64,000 nt of DNA from positions 87,026 to 151,025 of the forward strand of contig CAYZBF010000002.1 in NCBI GenBank assembly GCA_964476585.1, in the 5' to 3' direction. The DNA comes from CAYZBF01 sp964476585. GTDB taxonomy: Bacteria; Hydrothermota; UBA3072. The notes beneath the pieces are model-generated. The model was not told where the DNA came from. It did no database searches and worked only from the letters and a program-made list of their open reading frames with translations. Each line of letters starts with the position of its first letter. The first letter of the stretch is position 1. The translations under genes and the position numbers were made by a program. Positions 7,614-15,615 of the stretch are shown here, one piece after another.

Positions 7614-8323
7614 TGAATTTGATCTAACCTTTCTTTTGCTTCCCCCCCAAAATCTCCACCCACCTTGCTATAATAAAAGATTGCAAGAGAATCATTACCA
7701 GCACTATGGTAAATGTCTCCGAGAAGTAGGTAAGCCTTATCATCCCACTTATCGCTCTTTTTGATTACTCCTTTGAGGTATACCTTAGCTGCCTCATACC
7801 TACCCATTTTCATATAGATCTCCGCTATATCAAGGAGCTTTTGGTTACGTTTCTCATACACTCTATCCTTTCCTTCTTTTGCCTCTTCTAAATAGCTTGA
7901 GTAGGGATATCTAACAATAAACTCTTCATACACTGTAAGAGCTTCTTTTGCCATCGTCTGATCGCGTTGAGCTATCGGAGACAAATTCTCAAGACACTCT
8001 GCCTTTCGTAGCAGTGCCTTCTCTGCATACTCAGAACTTGGAAAATTGGCTATCAAGAATTGAAACTCTGGAAGGGCTTCTTCGTATTCTCTAATCTTGT
8101 AGTAAGACTCTGCATAGTAGAACTGTGCATCATCTACCCACTCACTACCTGGATACCTGTTGAAGAAAAACTTAAAATACTCTATACTTTTTCTATAATC
8201 TCCCTTTTCAAAATATCCATAGGCTCTTTGGTATTCTTCATCTGATGATAAAAGGGTTGGCTTTATGTCATGAATACATGTAGTAAAAGTAAGACATAAG
8301 ACTGCTATAATAAGTTTTTTCAA
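7610..8323 (-). CDS. BamD/YbgF-like TPR protein, probably exported
   Basis: The chosen start is TTG at 8323, preceded by GGAGGG and overlapping the upstream stop by 4 nt (TTGA). A longer frame to 8425 would lack a ribosome site. This gives 237 aa starting LKKLIIAVLCLTFTTC, a signal sequence with a possible but non-canonical lipobox. TPR-like repeats follow, including pairs of the AYGYFEKGDYRKSIEYFKFF type, as in the outer-membrane lipoprotein BamD. A role in envelope assembly is plausible; direct BamD identity is inference. Confidence 0.75.
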   Translation of the reverse strand: MKKLIIAVLCLTFTTCIHDIKPTLLSSDEEYQRAYGYFEKGDYRKSIEYFKFFFNRYPGSEWVDDAQFYYAESYYKIREYEEALPEFQFLIANFPSSEYAEKALLRKAECLENLSPIAQRDQTMAKEALTVYEEFIVRYPYSSYLEEAKEGKDRVYEKRNQKLLDIAEIYMKMGRYEAAKVYLKGVIKKSDKWDDKAYLLLGDIYHSAGNDSLAIFYYSKVGGDFGGEAKERLDQIQ

Positions 8324-9195
8324 GATCCCTCCTCCATACTTCCTACGACTCTGAGTCTCTCTTTCGCGTCCCTTACAATCCTTGGTTTTGCAAATTGATT
8401 TATGCTCAGGACCTTCTTGTAGCACGATTCCGCTTCCTTATATTTCTCCTGTGCGAACCTAATGTCCCCTAAAAGAAAATAGGCATCGTCTAGGAGCACC
8501 TTGGGAAGACCTAGAGAGATAACTTGAGCAAGATACAATTCAGAAGAGGAATAATTTCTCTCTTCAAACCTTTTCTTTGCAAGCATGAAGGACACCTTTC
8601 CTAACCAGTATTTAACCCTCCAATGCTTATGAATCTCTACCCCCTCCTTCAGTTCCTGATAAGCAGACAATAGCTCACCATCATGTATATAGCACTGTGC
8701 CAATTGGAATCTGGCATCCATATTTAAACTATCATACCCAATTCCAACCTTATAGAAATCAATAGCCTTATCATAGTTCATGGAATCAAAGTACCAATCG
8801 CCCATAAAGAAATTCCTTGCTCCCAGATCAAATCCTGGATCATATTCGAGTATCTTCTCCAGCATTAAATGAGCAGTGAAATCCATACCTCTTGTTATCG
8901 CATTATCAGCTGCCTTCTCTAGATCCAAAAGGACATTTGGCTTCCATGAAGGGTTAAGATCCAGTAGTCTATCAAAAGCTCTTATTGCCCTGCGCGGGTC
9001 ATTCAGACGCAAATAAATATCTCCCTCCAGATATATTTCCCTTGGAACATTTGAATTTTTTAAAAGAAGCAATGCTTGTGTGGCCTTCATCGAATTGTAA
9101 TACTCCATTGCTTTCTCATAATTACTCCGCCTACTGCAATTTTGAGAAAACAGGAGAGCCAAGATAAGGATTGTTAACTTACAAACGTTCGACAA
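8320..9195 (-). CDS. TPR-repeat protein with N-terminal signal
   Basis: 291 aa from a TTG at 9195 that lies inside the end of the phosphorylase gene (17-nt overlap). The N-terminus MSNVCKLTILILALLFSQNC looks like a signal or lipoprotein leader, though the residue before the Cys is Asn, not the usual small residue. At least five TPR-like helical pairs follow, such as RAIRAFDRLLDLNPSW and KAIDFYKVGIGYD. It is followed by a second TPR protein and nadD in one tight operon. Probably a periplasm-facing scaffold; partner unknown. Confidence 0.72.
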   Translation of the reverse strand: MSNVCKLTILILALLFSQNCSRRSNYEKAMEYYNSMKATQALLLLKNSNVPREIYLEGDIYLRLNDPRRAIRAFDRLLDLNPSWKPNVLLDLEKAADNAITRGMDFTAHLMLEKILEYDPGFDLGARNFFMGDWYFDSMNYDKAIDFYKVGIGYDSLNMDARFQLAQCYIHDGELLSAYQELKEGVEIHKHWRVKYWLGKVSFMLAKKRFEERNYSSSELYLAQVISLGLPKVLLDDAYFLLGDIRFAQEKYKEAESCYKKVLSINQFAKPRIVRDAKERLRVVGSMEEGS

Positions 9196-10018
9196 TGTTA
9201 ACTACTAACCTTGACAATTTTGGGGCAGCTTCCCCTGCAGCCTTTAGGACCAGTTCATGATTTATCGGCAGAAGTGCGTCAGGGAGACCCAAATCGCTTA
9301 TAATGGAAAGACCAAGAACTTTAGAACCCATCCATCTTGCAACAATCACCTCAGGCACAGTTGACATCCCAACAGCATCAGCTCCTAGTGTCCTTATCAT
9401 TCTGTATTCGGCTGCAGTTTCAAAAGTGGGTCCCTGAAGCCCAAAATAGACCCCCTTTCTTACCTTTATGCCTATATCTAAAGCTGTATCTTCAGCAAGT
9501 TTCACTAGATCTTTATCATATGTATTGCACATATCAGGAAATCTTTGTCCCAATCTCTCATCATTTGGACCTCTCAAGGGATGTTCTGGAAAGAAGTTTA
9601 TATGATCAGTTATTATCATTATATCGCCTCTTACAAATTGAGGGTTCAATCCTCCTGCAGCATTTGAGGCTATAAATGTTTCAATCCCTAGAAAGCACAG
9701 TAACTTTGCTCCGTACGTAACCTTCCCCATATCATACCCTTCATAATAATGAAATCTTCCCTTCATTGCACAAACATTCTTCCCCGAAAGTTTACCTCCA
9801 ATCAGCATTCCTTCGTGCCCTTTTACTGTAGAAATCGGGAAATTTGGGATATCCTCATAGGGAATTCCTACCGGATTTTCTATTTTATCTGCCACTCCCC
9901 CAAGGCCTGATCCAAGTATAATCCCAACATCAGGCTTATCAAAACTTAAATGCTCAAGAACAGATTCTTTACTCCTGGACAGTCTTTCATATTCCAAGTC
10001 TTTCTCTTTTACTTCCAT
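9179..10018 (-). CDS. Purine nucleoside phosphorylase (trimeric, type II)
   Basis: 279 aa. It cleaves purine nucleosides with phosphate to the base and (deoxy)ribose-1-phosphate. Diagnostic blocks are ILGSGLGG (phosphate loop), KGRFHYYEGY, SNAAGGLNP, GLQGPTFETAAEYRM and GMSTVPEVIVAR, the order seen in the mammalian-type trimeric enzymes. It precedes two TPR genes in a compact operon. The N-terminus is slightly extended and helical. Preferred base (guanine/hypoxanthine versus adenine) cannot be told here. Confidence 0.9.
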   Translation of the reverse strand: MEVKEKDLEYERLSRSKESVLEHLSFDKPDVGIILGSGLGGVADKIENPVGIPYEDIPNFPISTVKGHEGMLIGGKLSGKNVCAMKGRFHYYEGYDMGKVTYGAKLLCFLGIETFIASNAAGGLNPQFVRGDIMIITDHINFFPEHPLRGPNDERLGQRFPDMCNTYDKDLVKLAEDTALDIGIKVRKGVYFGLQGPTFETAAEYRMIRTLGADAVGMSTVPEVIVARWMGSKVLGLSIISDLGLPDALLPINHELVLKAAGEAAPKLSRLVVNIVERL

Positions 10019-10027
10019 TCTAACTCC

Positions 10028-10564
10028 TTATTCTTCAAACAGATCACCTACTTTTTTACTCGATTTTGGGGAGACTGAGCCCTCCTTAACCCCTCTTTCT
10101 TTCACTTCATATACCTTTATTCTTTCCATCTCATCAAGCATCTTTAACTGTGATGAAAGGAACCCTCGAAGTTGCGCTATGAAACCATCCCTTTGACTCT
10201 TTAAGGCGCTTATTTGATTCTTCAGATCACGAACCCGGGCTGTCACATCTTCTAAAATCTCCCTCGCTTGCATTTTAGCCCTTTTCACTATCATCTCTGC
10301 TTCTTTTCGAGCGTTCCTTCGGATCTCGTCTGTGGTTTTTTGCGCTGATGTAAGGGTATCCTGAAGAGTTTTTTCCATCCTTTTGTAATCCTCAATCTTT
10401 ATATCCAACTCCCGGAGTTGCTCCTGTAAACTTTTGTTTTCTCGAACTAGATTTTCCATATCTTTTGCTGTCATCTCAAGAAAAATATCTACTTCATTCT
10501 TGTCGTAACCTTTAAATGATTTTTTAAACTCTTGCTTTCTAATATCTAATGGTGTGATTTTCAT
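10028..10564 (-). CDS. DivIVA-domain protein
   Basis: 178 aa, starting at ATG 10564 behind GGAGG; a longer frame from GTG 10576 would place that ribosome site inside the gene. The N-terminal DivIVA motif is clear (ITPLDIRKQEFKKSFKGYDKNEVD), followed by a long coiled coil (about 30-150) and a charged tail. DivIVA proteins bind curved membrane and recruit division or growth factors. The family is most familiar in Gram-positives, so its presence in a likely diderm is of note. The tmRNA gene lies 28 nt upstream on the same strand. Confidence 0.88.
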   Translation of the reverse strand: MKITPLDIRKQEFKKSFKGYDKNEVDIFLEMTAKDMENLVRENKSLQEQLRELDIKIEDYKRMEKTLQDTLTSAQKTTDEIRRNARKEAEMIVKRAKMQAREILEDVTARVRDLKNQISALKSQRDGFIAQLRGFLSSQLKMLDEMERIKVYEVKERGVKEGSVSPKSSKKVGDLFEE

Positions 10565-10592
10565 AATTACCTCCACGGTCTTGGAAGTTTTA

Positions 10593-10942
10593 TGGTGGAG
10601 GCGGCGGGAATCGAACCCGCGTCCGAAATGGCTGTTTGAAAGCGTCTACATGCTTAGTGGTTGTTTTTCTCTCGCCTTCCCAACACCCAACCACAGGACT
10701 AAGAAAGGCTATGCCAGTAATTTTTCATCCACAATCCCCTGGCAATGATTGCAGACTATTCTCCTTCTATGACACCCTACAAGAGAGTAGGAGAAGAACT
10801 CTCTCGCGGACGGGCAGCTAAATTAAGCTGCCAGAGCGTAATTAACGTTGCCGTTTATATTTATGACCACAGTTTTTCGAGTTATGGCAGCTCGGCATGC
10901 AACTTTCAATCCAATTCACTCCGTCGAGACCTTTTCGCCCCC
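10593..10942 (-). ncRNA. ssrA: tmRNA (transfer-messenger RNA)
   Basis: 350 nt. The 5' GGGGGCG pairs with the 3' CGCCTCC in a 7-bp acceptor stem. The 3' end has the T-arm GGTTCGATTCC and an encoded CCA. The tag frame ends GNVNYALAA then TAA, the expected YALAA degron. Upstream in frame the codons read I-N-I-N, so the resume codon is not the usual GCN: alignment to the conserved GUC before the resume point suggests ATA. It rescues stalled ribosomes with SmpB, which is not in the window. Confidence 0.95.
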
Positions 10943-10954
10943 GCTCCTTTTAAT

Positions 10955-10982
10955 ATTTTAATGCTTTATATTGAATAGTCAA
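10955..10982 (-). promoter_or_regulatory. tmRNA promoter
   Basis: On the minus strand TTGACT (10977-10982), 16 nt, then TAAAAT (10955-10960), about 12 nt before the mature tmRNA 5' end. The short extra leader would be removed by RNase P. Confidence 0.55.
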
Positions 10983-10983
10983 G

Positions 10984-11100
10984 GGGGAGACAATAGTCTT
11001 CAGTCTTTAGTCATAAGTCCTAAGTTATTTTTTCTAAAACTTACAATAAATTTTTAAATTTGACTACTGACTATCGACTATAGACTGAAGACTATCTCCT
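10984..11100. repeat. Long imperfect inverted repeat of GACT-type units
   Basis: The left arm (about 10984-11020) contains ATAGTCTTCAGTCTTTAGTC and the right arm (about 11060-11099) the reverse complement of a close variant, with 14 nt identical. The centre is AT-rich. Both arms consist of short GACTA/GACTG quasi-repeats also seen at 15658-15700 and 25110-25140. It lies between the divergent tmRNA and ALDH promoters and could fold as a large hairpin. Confidence 0.7.
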
Positions 11101-11129
11101 GCATTTATGCAGGAAATAAGGGGTTGACA
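11097..11129 (+). promoter_or_regulatory. Palindrome and -35 box upstream of the ALDH operon
   Basis: A perfect palindrome TCCTGCAT-TT-ATGCAGGA (11097-11114) ends 9 nt before a TTGACA -35 box (11124-11129). That box is itself inside the inverted repeat GGGTT-GACA-AACCC. A clear -10 box at 16-18 nt is lacking, which would fit a promoter dependent on an activator. The palindrome is a good candidate operator. The ALDH start codon is at 11206. Confidence 0.4.
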
Positions 11130-11205
11130 AACCCTACTTAGATATAAATGATATAGAAAATCTAATATCTCAAAGTTAAAATTAAATGCTTAATGAGGAG
11201 GTAGT

Positions 11206-12840
11206 ATGGGAAATTCTTTATACAAAATAGATAAACCGTCAAATGAACCTATTTATCCTTATGGCCCCGGAAGTTTAGAGAAAAAGGAATTAAGAGAAAA
11301 AATAAAAGAACTTAAAGGTAAAGAGCTCGAGATTCCACTTATTATAGGTGGTGAAGAGATAATGACAGGAGATATTGGAGAATGTGTTATACCACATGAA
11401 AACGATAAGATTCTGGGCAAGTATCACAAGGCTGGAAAGGATGAAGTGGAGATGGCAATAAATGCAGCACTAAAAGCAAGGAAAAAGTGGTCAGAGACAC
11501 CATGGGAACATCGTGCTTCTATCTTTAAGAGAGCAGCGGAACTACTGTCCGGGCCTTGGAGAAGCACCTTGAATGCAGCCTGCATGCTATGTCAGAGTAA
11601 GACGGTTTTTCAGGCCGAAATTGATTCTGCATGCGAACTAATAGATTTCTTCCGCTTTAATTCCTACTATATGACAGAGATTTACACCGAGCAGCCAAAC
11701 TCACCAGGAGCAGTTTATAATAGATTGGAACATAGACCCCTTGAAGGATTTGTATTCGCTGTAACGCCATTCAACTTTGCTTCAATAGCAGGGAATCTTC
11801 CCACTTCACCCATTCTTATGGGTAATGTAACTGTCTGGAAACCAGCGTCTTCTGCAGTATATACGGCTTATTGGATAATGAAGTTATTACAGGAAGCAGG
11901 TGTTCCTGATGGAGTAATAAATTTTGTCCCTGGATCAGGTGGACAGGTTGGGCAACCTGCTCTCACCAATCTAAACCTTGCCGGTATCCATTTCACCGGT
12001 TCAACTGCAACATTCCAGTATATGTGGAAAACAATTGGGGAAAACATCATGAACTATAAGACCTATCCAAGAATCGTAGGAGAAACTGGTGGTAAAAACT
12101 TTATCTTCGTTCACGAAAGCGCTAACATGAAAGAAGTGCTTACCGCACTTATAAGAGGAGCCTTTGAATATCAGGGACAGAAATGTTCTGCAGCTTCGCG
12201 TGCTTATATTCCTCTCACCATGTGGAAGAGTGGATTAAAAGAGGAACTTATCCAAACAACTGAAGAACTAAAAATGGGGTCTCCTGAGGATTTTAGAAAC
12301 TTCCTGACTGCAGTAATAGATAAGGCTGCATTCAATTCAATAGTGAAATATATCGACGATGCAAAAGAATCTTCTGATGCTCTGGTAATTACCGGTGGAG
12401 AATATGACGATTCAAAAGGATACTTTATAAAACCAACAATAATCCTGACGACAAACCCAAGTTATAAATCAATGAAAGAAGAGATCTTTGGTCCAGTCCT
12501 CACCATCTATGTCTACAAAGACGATGAATATGAAGAAACGTTAGAAATCTGTGATAAGACCTCTCCCTACGCCCTAACTGGTTCTATATTCGCAAAAAAC
12601 CGCAATGCAATTATAAAGGCTGAAAAACTCCTCACACATGCTGCCGGTAACTTTTATATAAACGATAAACCTACAGGAGCAGTAGTGGGACAGCAACCAT
12701 TTGGAGGGAGCCGGGCATCAGGGACAAATGATAAAGCAGGAAGTAAGTTGAACCTCCTTAGATGGGTCACTCCAAGAACAATAAAAGAAAACTTAGCTCC
12801 TCCAACTGACTACCGTTATCTATTTATGCAGGATAAGTAA
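11206..12840 (+). CDS. Aldehyde dehydrogenase, delta-1-pyrroline-5-carboxylate dehydrogenase type
   Basis: 544 aa, ATG 11206 behind GAGGAGG. It is an NAD(P)-dependent aldehyde dehydrogenase whose whole length follows the monofunctional P5C dehydrogenase (ALDH4-like) group. It has the N-terminal NEPIYPYGPGS segment, the ITPFNFA-type cofactor loop (VTPFNFASIAGN), catalytic Glu in VGETGGKNF and catalytic Cys in YQGQKCSAASR. Known members oxidise glutamate semialdehyde to glutamate. No proline dehydrogenase is adjacent. It leads an operon with citrate/citramalate lyase subunits, which suggests amino-acid or organic-acid fermentation, but the substrate in this setting is unproven. Confidence 0.88.
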   Translation: MGNSLYKIDKPSNEPIYPYGPGSLEKKELREKIKELKGKELEIPLIIGGEEIMTGDIGECVIPHENDKILGKYHKAGKDEVEMAINAALKARKKWSETPWEHRASIFKRAAELLSGPWRSTLNAACMLCQSKTVFQAEIDSACELIDFFRFNSYYMTEIYTEQPNSPGAVYNRLEHRPLEGFVFAVTPFNFASIAGNLPTSPILMGNVTVWKPASSAVYTAYWIMKLLQEAGVPDGVINFVPGSGGQVGQPALTNLNLAGIHFTGSTATFQYMWKTIGENIMNYKTYPRIVGETGGKNFIFVHESANMKEVLTALIRGAFEYQGQKCSAASRAYIPLTMWKSGLKEELIQTTEELKMGSPEDFRNFLTAVIDKAAFNSIVKYIDDAKESSDALVITGGEYDDSKGYFIKPTIILTTNPSYKSMKEEIFGPVLTIYVYKDDEYEETLEICDKTSPYALTGSIFAKNRNAIIKAEKLLTHAAGNFYINDKPTGAVVGQQPFGGSRASGTNDKAGSKLNLLRWVTPRTIKENLAPPTDYRYLFMQDK

Positions 12841-12842
12841 AA

Positions 12843-14054
12843 ATGAAAAAAGCAACTGTTGGCACTTTAGGGGAAGAGAAAAGAGTAGATTGTAATATAC
12901 ATCTTGAGTTAAAAAACACCGGTGGTATCAATCTTGATCTTAGTTCCAAGGTCGAGGTTATGTATGGTAATTCCATACGTGAGATTGTCCACAGAGAGTT
13001 ATCATTCTTTGGGATAGAAAATACCAAGATAGTGATTGAGGATTACGGAGCGTATCCCTTCGTACTGCAAGCAAGACTGGAAACCGTTGTAAAGAGGGCC
13101 CTTCCTGATATAGGTAAGGAATTCCTGCCAGAGTTTTCAGAAAAGTGTCTCTATAAATCTTCAAGAGATAGATTTCGAAGGACTCGTCTGTATCTACCCG
13201 GGAATTCCCCCAACTTTATGATTAATGCCGGGCTACATAAGCCTGATGGAATTATACTGGATTTAGAGGATTCTGTTGCACCATTCGAAAAAGATGCTGC
13301 AAGGGCTTTGGTGCGGAATGCCCTCAGGGTTGTCAACTTTCACAATGCAGAACGTATGGTTAGAATTAACCAGTTCCCAATGGGACTTCTGGACCTCGAG
13401 TGCGTAATCCCGCACAACACCCATCTCATACTCATTCCTAAATGTGAATCCAAAGAGACAGTCCATAAGGTAGATGAAAAAATAAAGGAAATCAAGAAAA
13501 AAAATAATATTGAACAGGAGATATTCTTAATGCCTATTATCGAGAGTGCATTGGGTGTAATTAGTGCATATGAGATAGCCTCAGCATCTCCCAATGTAGT
13601 CGCTCTCACTATTGGTCTTGAAGACTATACAGCTGACATAAGTACTCATCGGACTAAGGAAGGCAGAGAGAGTTTCCTTGCGCGTGGAAGTTTAGTAAAC
13701 GCTGCACGCGCAGCAGGGGTACAACCCATTGACACAGTATTCACAGATGTAGATGATGCTGAAGGGTTAAGGGAGGTAACCCTTGAAGCAAAATCCCTTG
13801 GATTTGTAGGAAAGGGCTGTATCCATCCTCGCCAGATAGAAGTAATACACGAGGCATTTGCACCAACAGAGGAAGAGATTGAAAAGGCAAAGAAAATAGT
13901 TAGGGCTTTTGAAGAAGCTAAATTACACAATCTCTCTGTAGTCTCACTTGGCAGCAAGATGATAGATCCTCCAGTTGTAAAAAGGTCAGAGCAGACAGTC
14001 AAACTTGCAATCAAAACAGGAAATTTAGATGAGAATTGGAGGGATAATGAATGA
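12843..14054 (+). CDS. CitD-CitE fusion: acyl-carrier domain joined to citryl/citramalyl-CoA lyase
   Basis: 403 aa, starting 2 nt after the ALDH stop. Residues about 1-90 match citrate lyase acyl carrier protein CitD (GTL near the start, VEVMYGNSIREIV, then a QARLETVVKRA-like end). Residues about 113-390 are CitE, a TIM-barrel HpcH/HpaI-type lyase with LYLPGN, ILDLEDS, RINQ (R174), PIIES (E234) and GLEDYTADI. CitD and CitE are normally separate. The CitD serine that carries the phosphoribosyl-dephospho-CoA group is absent: position 11 is Glu and the first Ser is residue 34. The lyase may use free acyl-CoA. CitF follows with an 8-nt overlap. Confidence 0.88.
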   Translation: MKKATVGTLGEEKRVDCNIHLELKNTGGINLDLSSKVEVMYGNSIREIVHRELSFFGIENTKIVIEDYGAYPFVLQARLETVVKRALPDIGKEFLPEFSEKCLYKSSRDRFRRTRLYLPGNSPNFMINAGLHKPDGIILDLEDSVAPFEKDAARALVRNALRVVNFHNAERMVRINQFPMGLLDLECVIPHNTHLILIPKCESKETVHKVDEKIKEIKKKNNIEQEIFLMPIIESALGVISAYEIASASPNVVALTIGLEDYTADISTHRTKEGRESFLARGSLVNAARAAGVQPIDTVFTDVDDAEGLREVTLEAKSLGFVGKGCIHPRQIEVIHEAFAPTEEEIEKAKKIVRAFEEAKLHNLSVVSLGSKMIDPPVVKRSEQTVKLAIKTGNLDENWRDNE

Positions 14055-15615
14055 AGATTATAAGTTGAAGAAGAATGCAGCAGGGAGATTGATCCCTACT
14101 ATAATAAACGGTAAAATTTCTATCCCCTATCAGGGGATAGGCAAATACAAACCAACAGGCAAAAAGGCTGCACCCCCCATAGCAAGTTGCGCGGATTATC
14201 CTGCCAATGGAAATAAGGTAGTAAAGGATCTTAAAACAGCATTAACTGAGACAGGAATAAAAGACGGTATGACTATCTCAACCCACCACCACTTCAGGAA
14301 TGGAGATTATGTTGCAAACGCCGTCTTTGAGGCAGCTGCAGAAATAGGGGTAAAAAACCTATGCTGGTTTCCCTCAGCATCCTTTCCCTGTCATGCTCCC
14401 ATAATTGAACATCTAAAATCAGGTATGGTTCATCACATTGAAGGCAGTATGAATGGACCTTTAGGAGAGTTTGCCTCCAGAGGAGGAATGAAGGGTATGG
14501 GGGTCCTGCGCTCCCATGGTGGTCGATATCAAGCTGTGCAGGATGGAGAAGTCCATATAGATATTGCAGTCATTGCTGCTCCGACTGCAGATTCCTTCGG
14601 TAATGCTAATGGCCTTTTAGGGGAATCAGCCTGCGGATTACTCGGTTTCGCACTAGCTGATTCCCAATATGCTGATAAGGTTATTGTTGTAACAGATAAT
14701 CTGATTGACTTCCCCTGCCACCCATGGCAGATACAGGGTAACCACGTGGATTATGTGGTAGTAATGGATAAGATTGGCGACCCCGAGAAGATAGTATCGG
14801 GAACCACAAGGATAACAAAAAGCCCTGATAGGCATCGTATTGCAAGAATGGCAGCACAGTTCTTAAGAGATACTGGTATAATGAGGAATGGATTTTCCTT
14901 CCAGGCAGGGGCAGGTGGCACATCACTTGCCTTTGTTGATTACCTTTCCGGATATATGCGGGAAGCAGGAGTAACAGCACGATTTATAAGGGGTGGAAGT
15001 ACTAAATTCCTGGTAGATATGTTGGAAGAAGGGCTTACTGATTACATACTTGATGGACAGACATTTGACCTTAAAGGCGTCCAGTCAATGAGGGAGCATC
15101 CAAACCATGCGGATACCAGCCCCTTCACAAGTTACAACTATCACGGGAAAGGGATGTTTGCGACGATGGTCGATGCAGCAATCCTGGGTGCAACAGAGGT
15201 AGATATCAATTTTAACGGGAATGTGGTTACTCATTCAGATGGGATGTTACTTCATGGGATAGGAGGATGGCAGAATACACTATTCTCCAAATGCACCATA
15301 CTCACCGTTCCTACCTTTAGAAACAGGATTCCCATTATTGTAGACGAGGTTACAACTCTAGTAGGACCCGGCGAACTCATTGACGTAGTAGTCACAGAGA
15401 GGGGAATTGCAATAAATCCCAGAAGGAAAGACCTTTTATGTTCAGTGAAGGATTCAAATCTCCCAATACGTTCCATAGAAGAGTTGAAAGAAGAAGCAGA
15501 TGAGATATGTGGTGGTAAACCCCAAAAGCCAAAATTAGGAGATAGAATAATCGCCGCAATCAAATGGGTCGATGGCACAGTGATTGATGCAGTAAAAATA
15601 GTCGAGGGTCCATAG
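14047..15615 (+). CDS. citF: Citrate/citramalate lyase alpha subunit (CoA transferase)
   Basis: 522 aa from ATG 14047, which has GGAGGG 6 nt upstream; an in-frame ATG at 14029 lies before that ribosome site. The frame follows CitF throughout (NAAGRLIPTIINGK, GMTISTHHHFRNGDYV, HGGRYQAVQDGEVHIDIAVIA, GAGGTSLAF, VTERGIAINPRR). CitF exchanges the acyl group between the carrier thioester and citrate, forming citryl thioester for CitE. Citramalate lyase of glutamate fermenters has homologous subunits, so citramalate is an alternative substrate. The genes citC, citX and citG, needed for a prosthetic-group enzyme, are not nearby. Confidence 0.88.
   Translation: MNEDYKLKKNAAGRLIPTIINGKISIPYQGIGKYKPTGKKAAPPIASCADYPANGNKVVKDLKTALTETGIKDGMTISTHHHFRNGDYVANAVFEAAAEIGVKNLCWFPSASFPCHAPIIEHLKSGMVHHIEGSMNGPLGEFASRGGMKGMGVLRSHGGRYQAVQDGEVHIDIAVIAAPTADSFGNANGLLGESACGLLGFALADSQYADKVIVVTDNLIDFPCHPWQIQGNHVDYVVVMDKIGDPEKIVSGTTRITKSPDRHRIARMAAQFLRDTGIMRNGFSFQAGAGGTSLAFVDYLSGYMREAGVTARFIRGGSTKFLVDMLEEGLTDYILDGQTFDLKGVQSMREHPNHADTSPFTSYNYHGKGMFATMVDAAILGATEVDINFNGNVVTHSDGMLLHGIGGWQNTLFSKCTILTVPTFRNRIPIIVDEVTTLVGPGELIDVVVTERGIAINPRRKDLLCSVKDSNLPIRSIEELKEEADEICGGKPQKPKLGDRIIAAIKWVDGTVIDAVKIVEGP

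Noticed and set aside
10554..10978. Three forward open frames across 10554-10978
   Set aside because: They lie over the tmRNA gene on the opposite strand and have no ribosome sites or family similarity; their text is the complement of conserved RNA structure.
10984..11100. CRISPR-like array from regularly spaced GACT units
   Set aside because: Units are 5-8 nt, degenerate and inverted, with no constant repeat plus unique spacers, and no cas genes are in the window.
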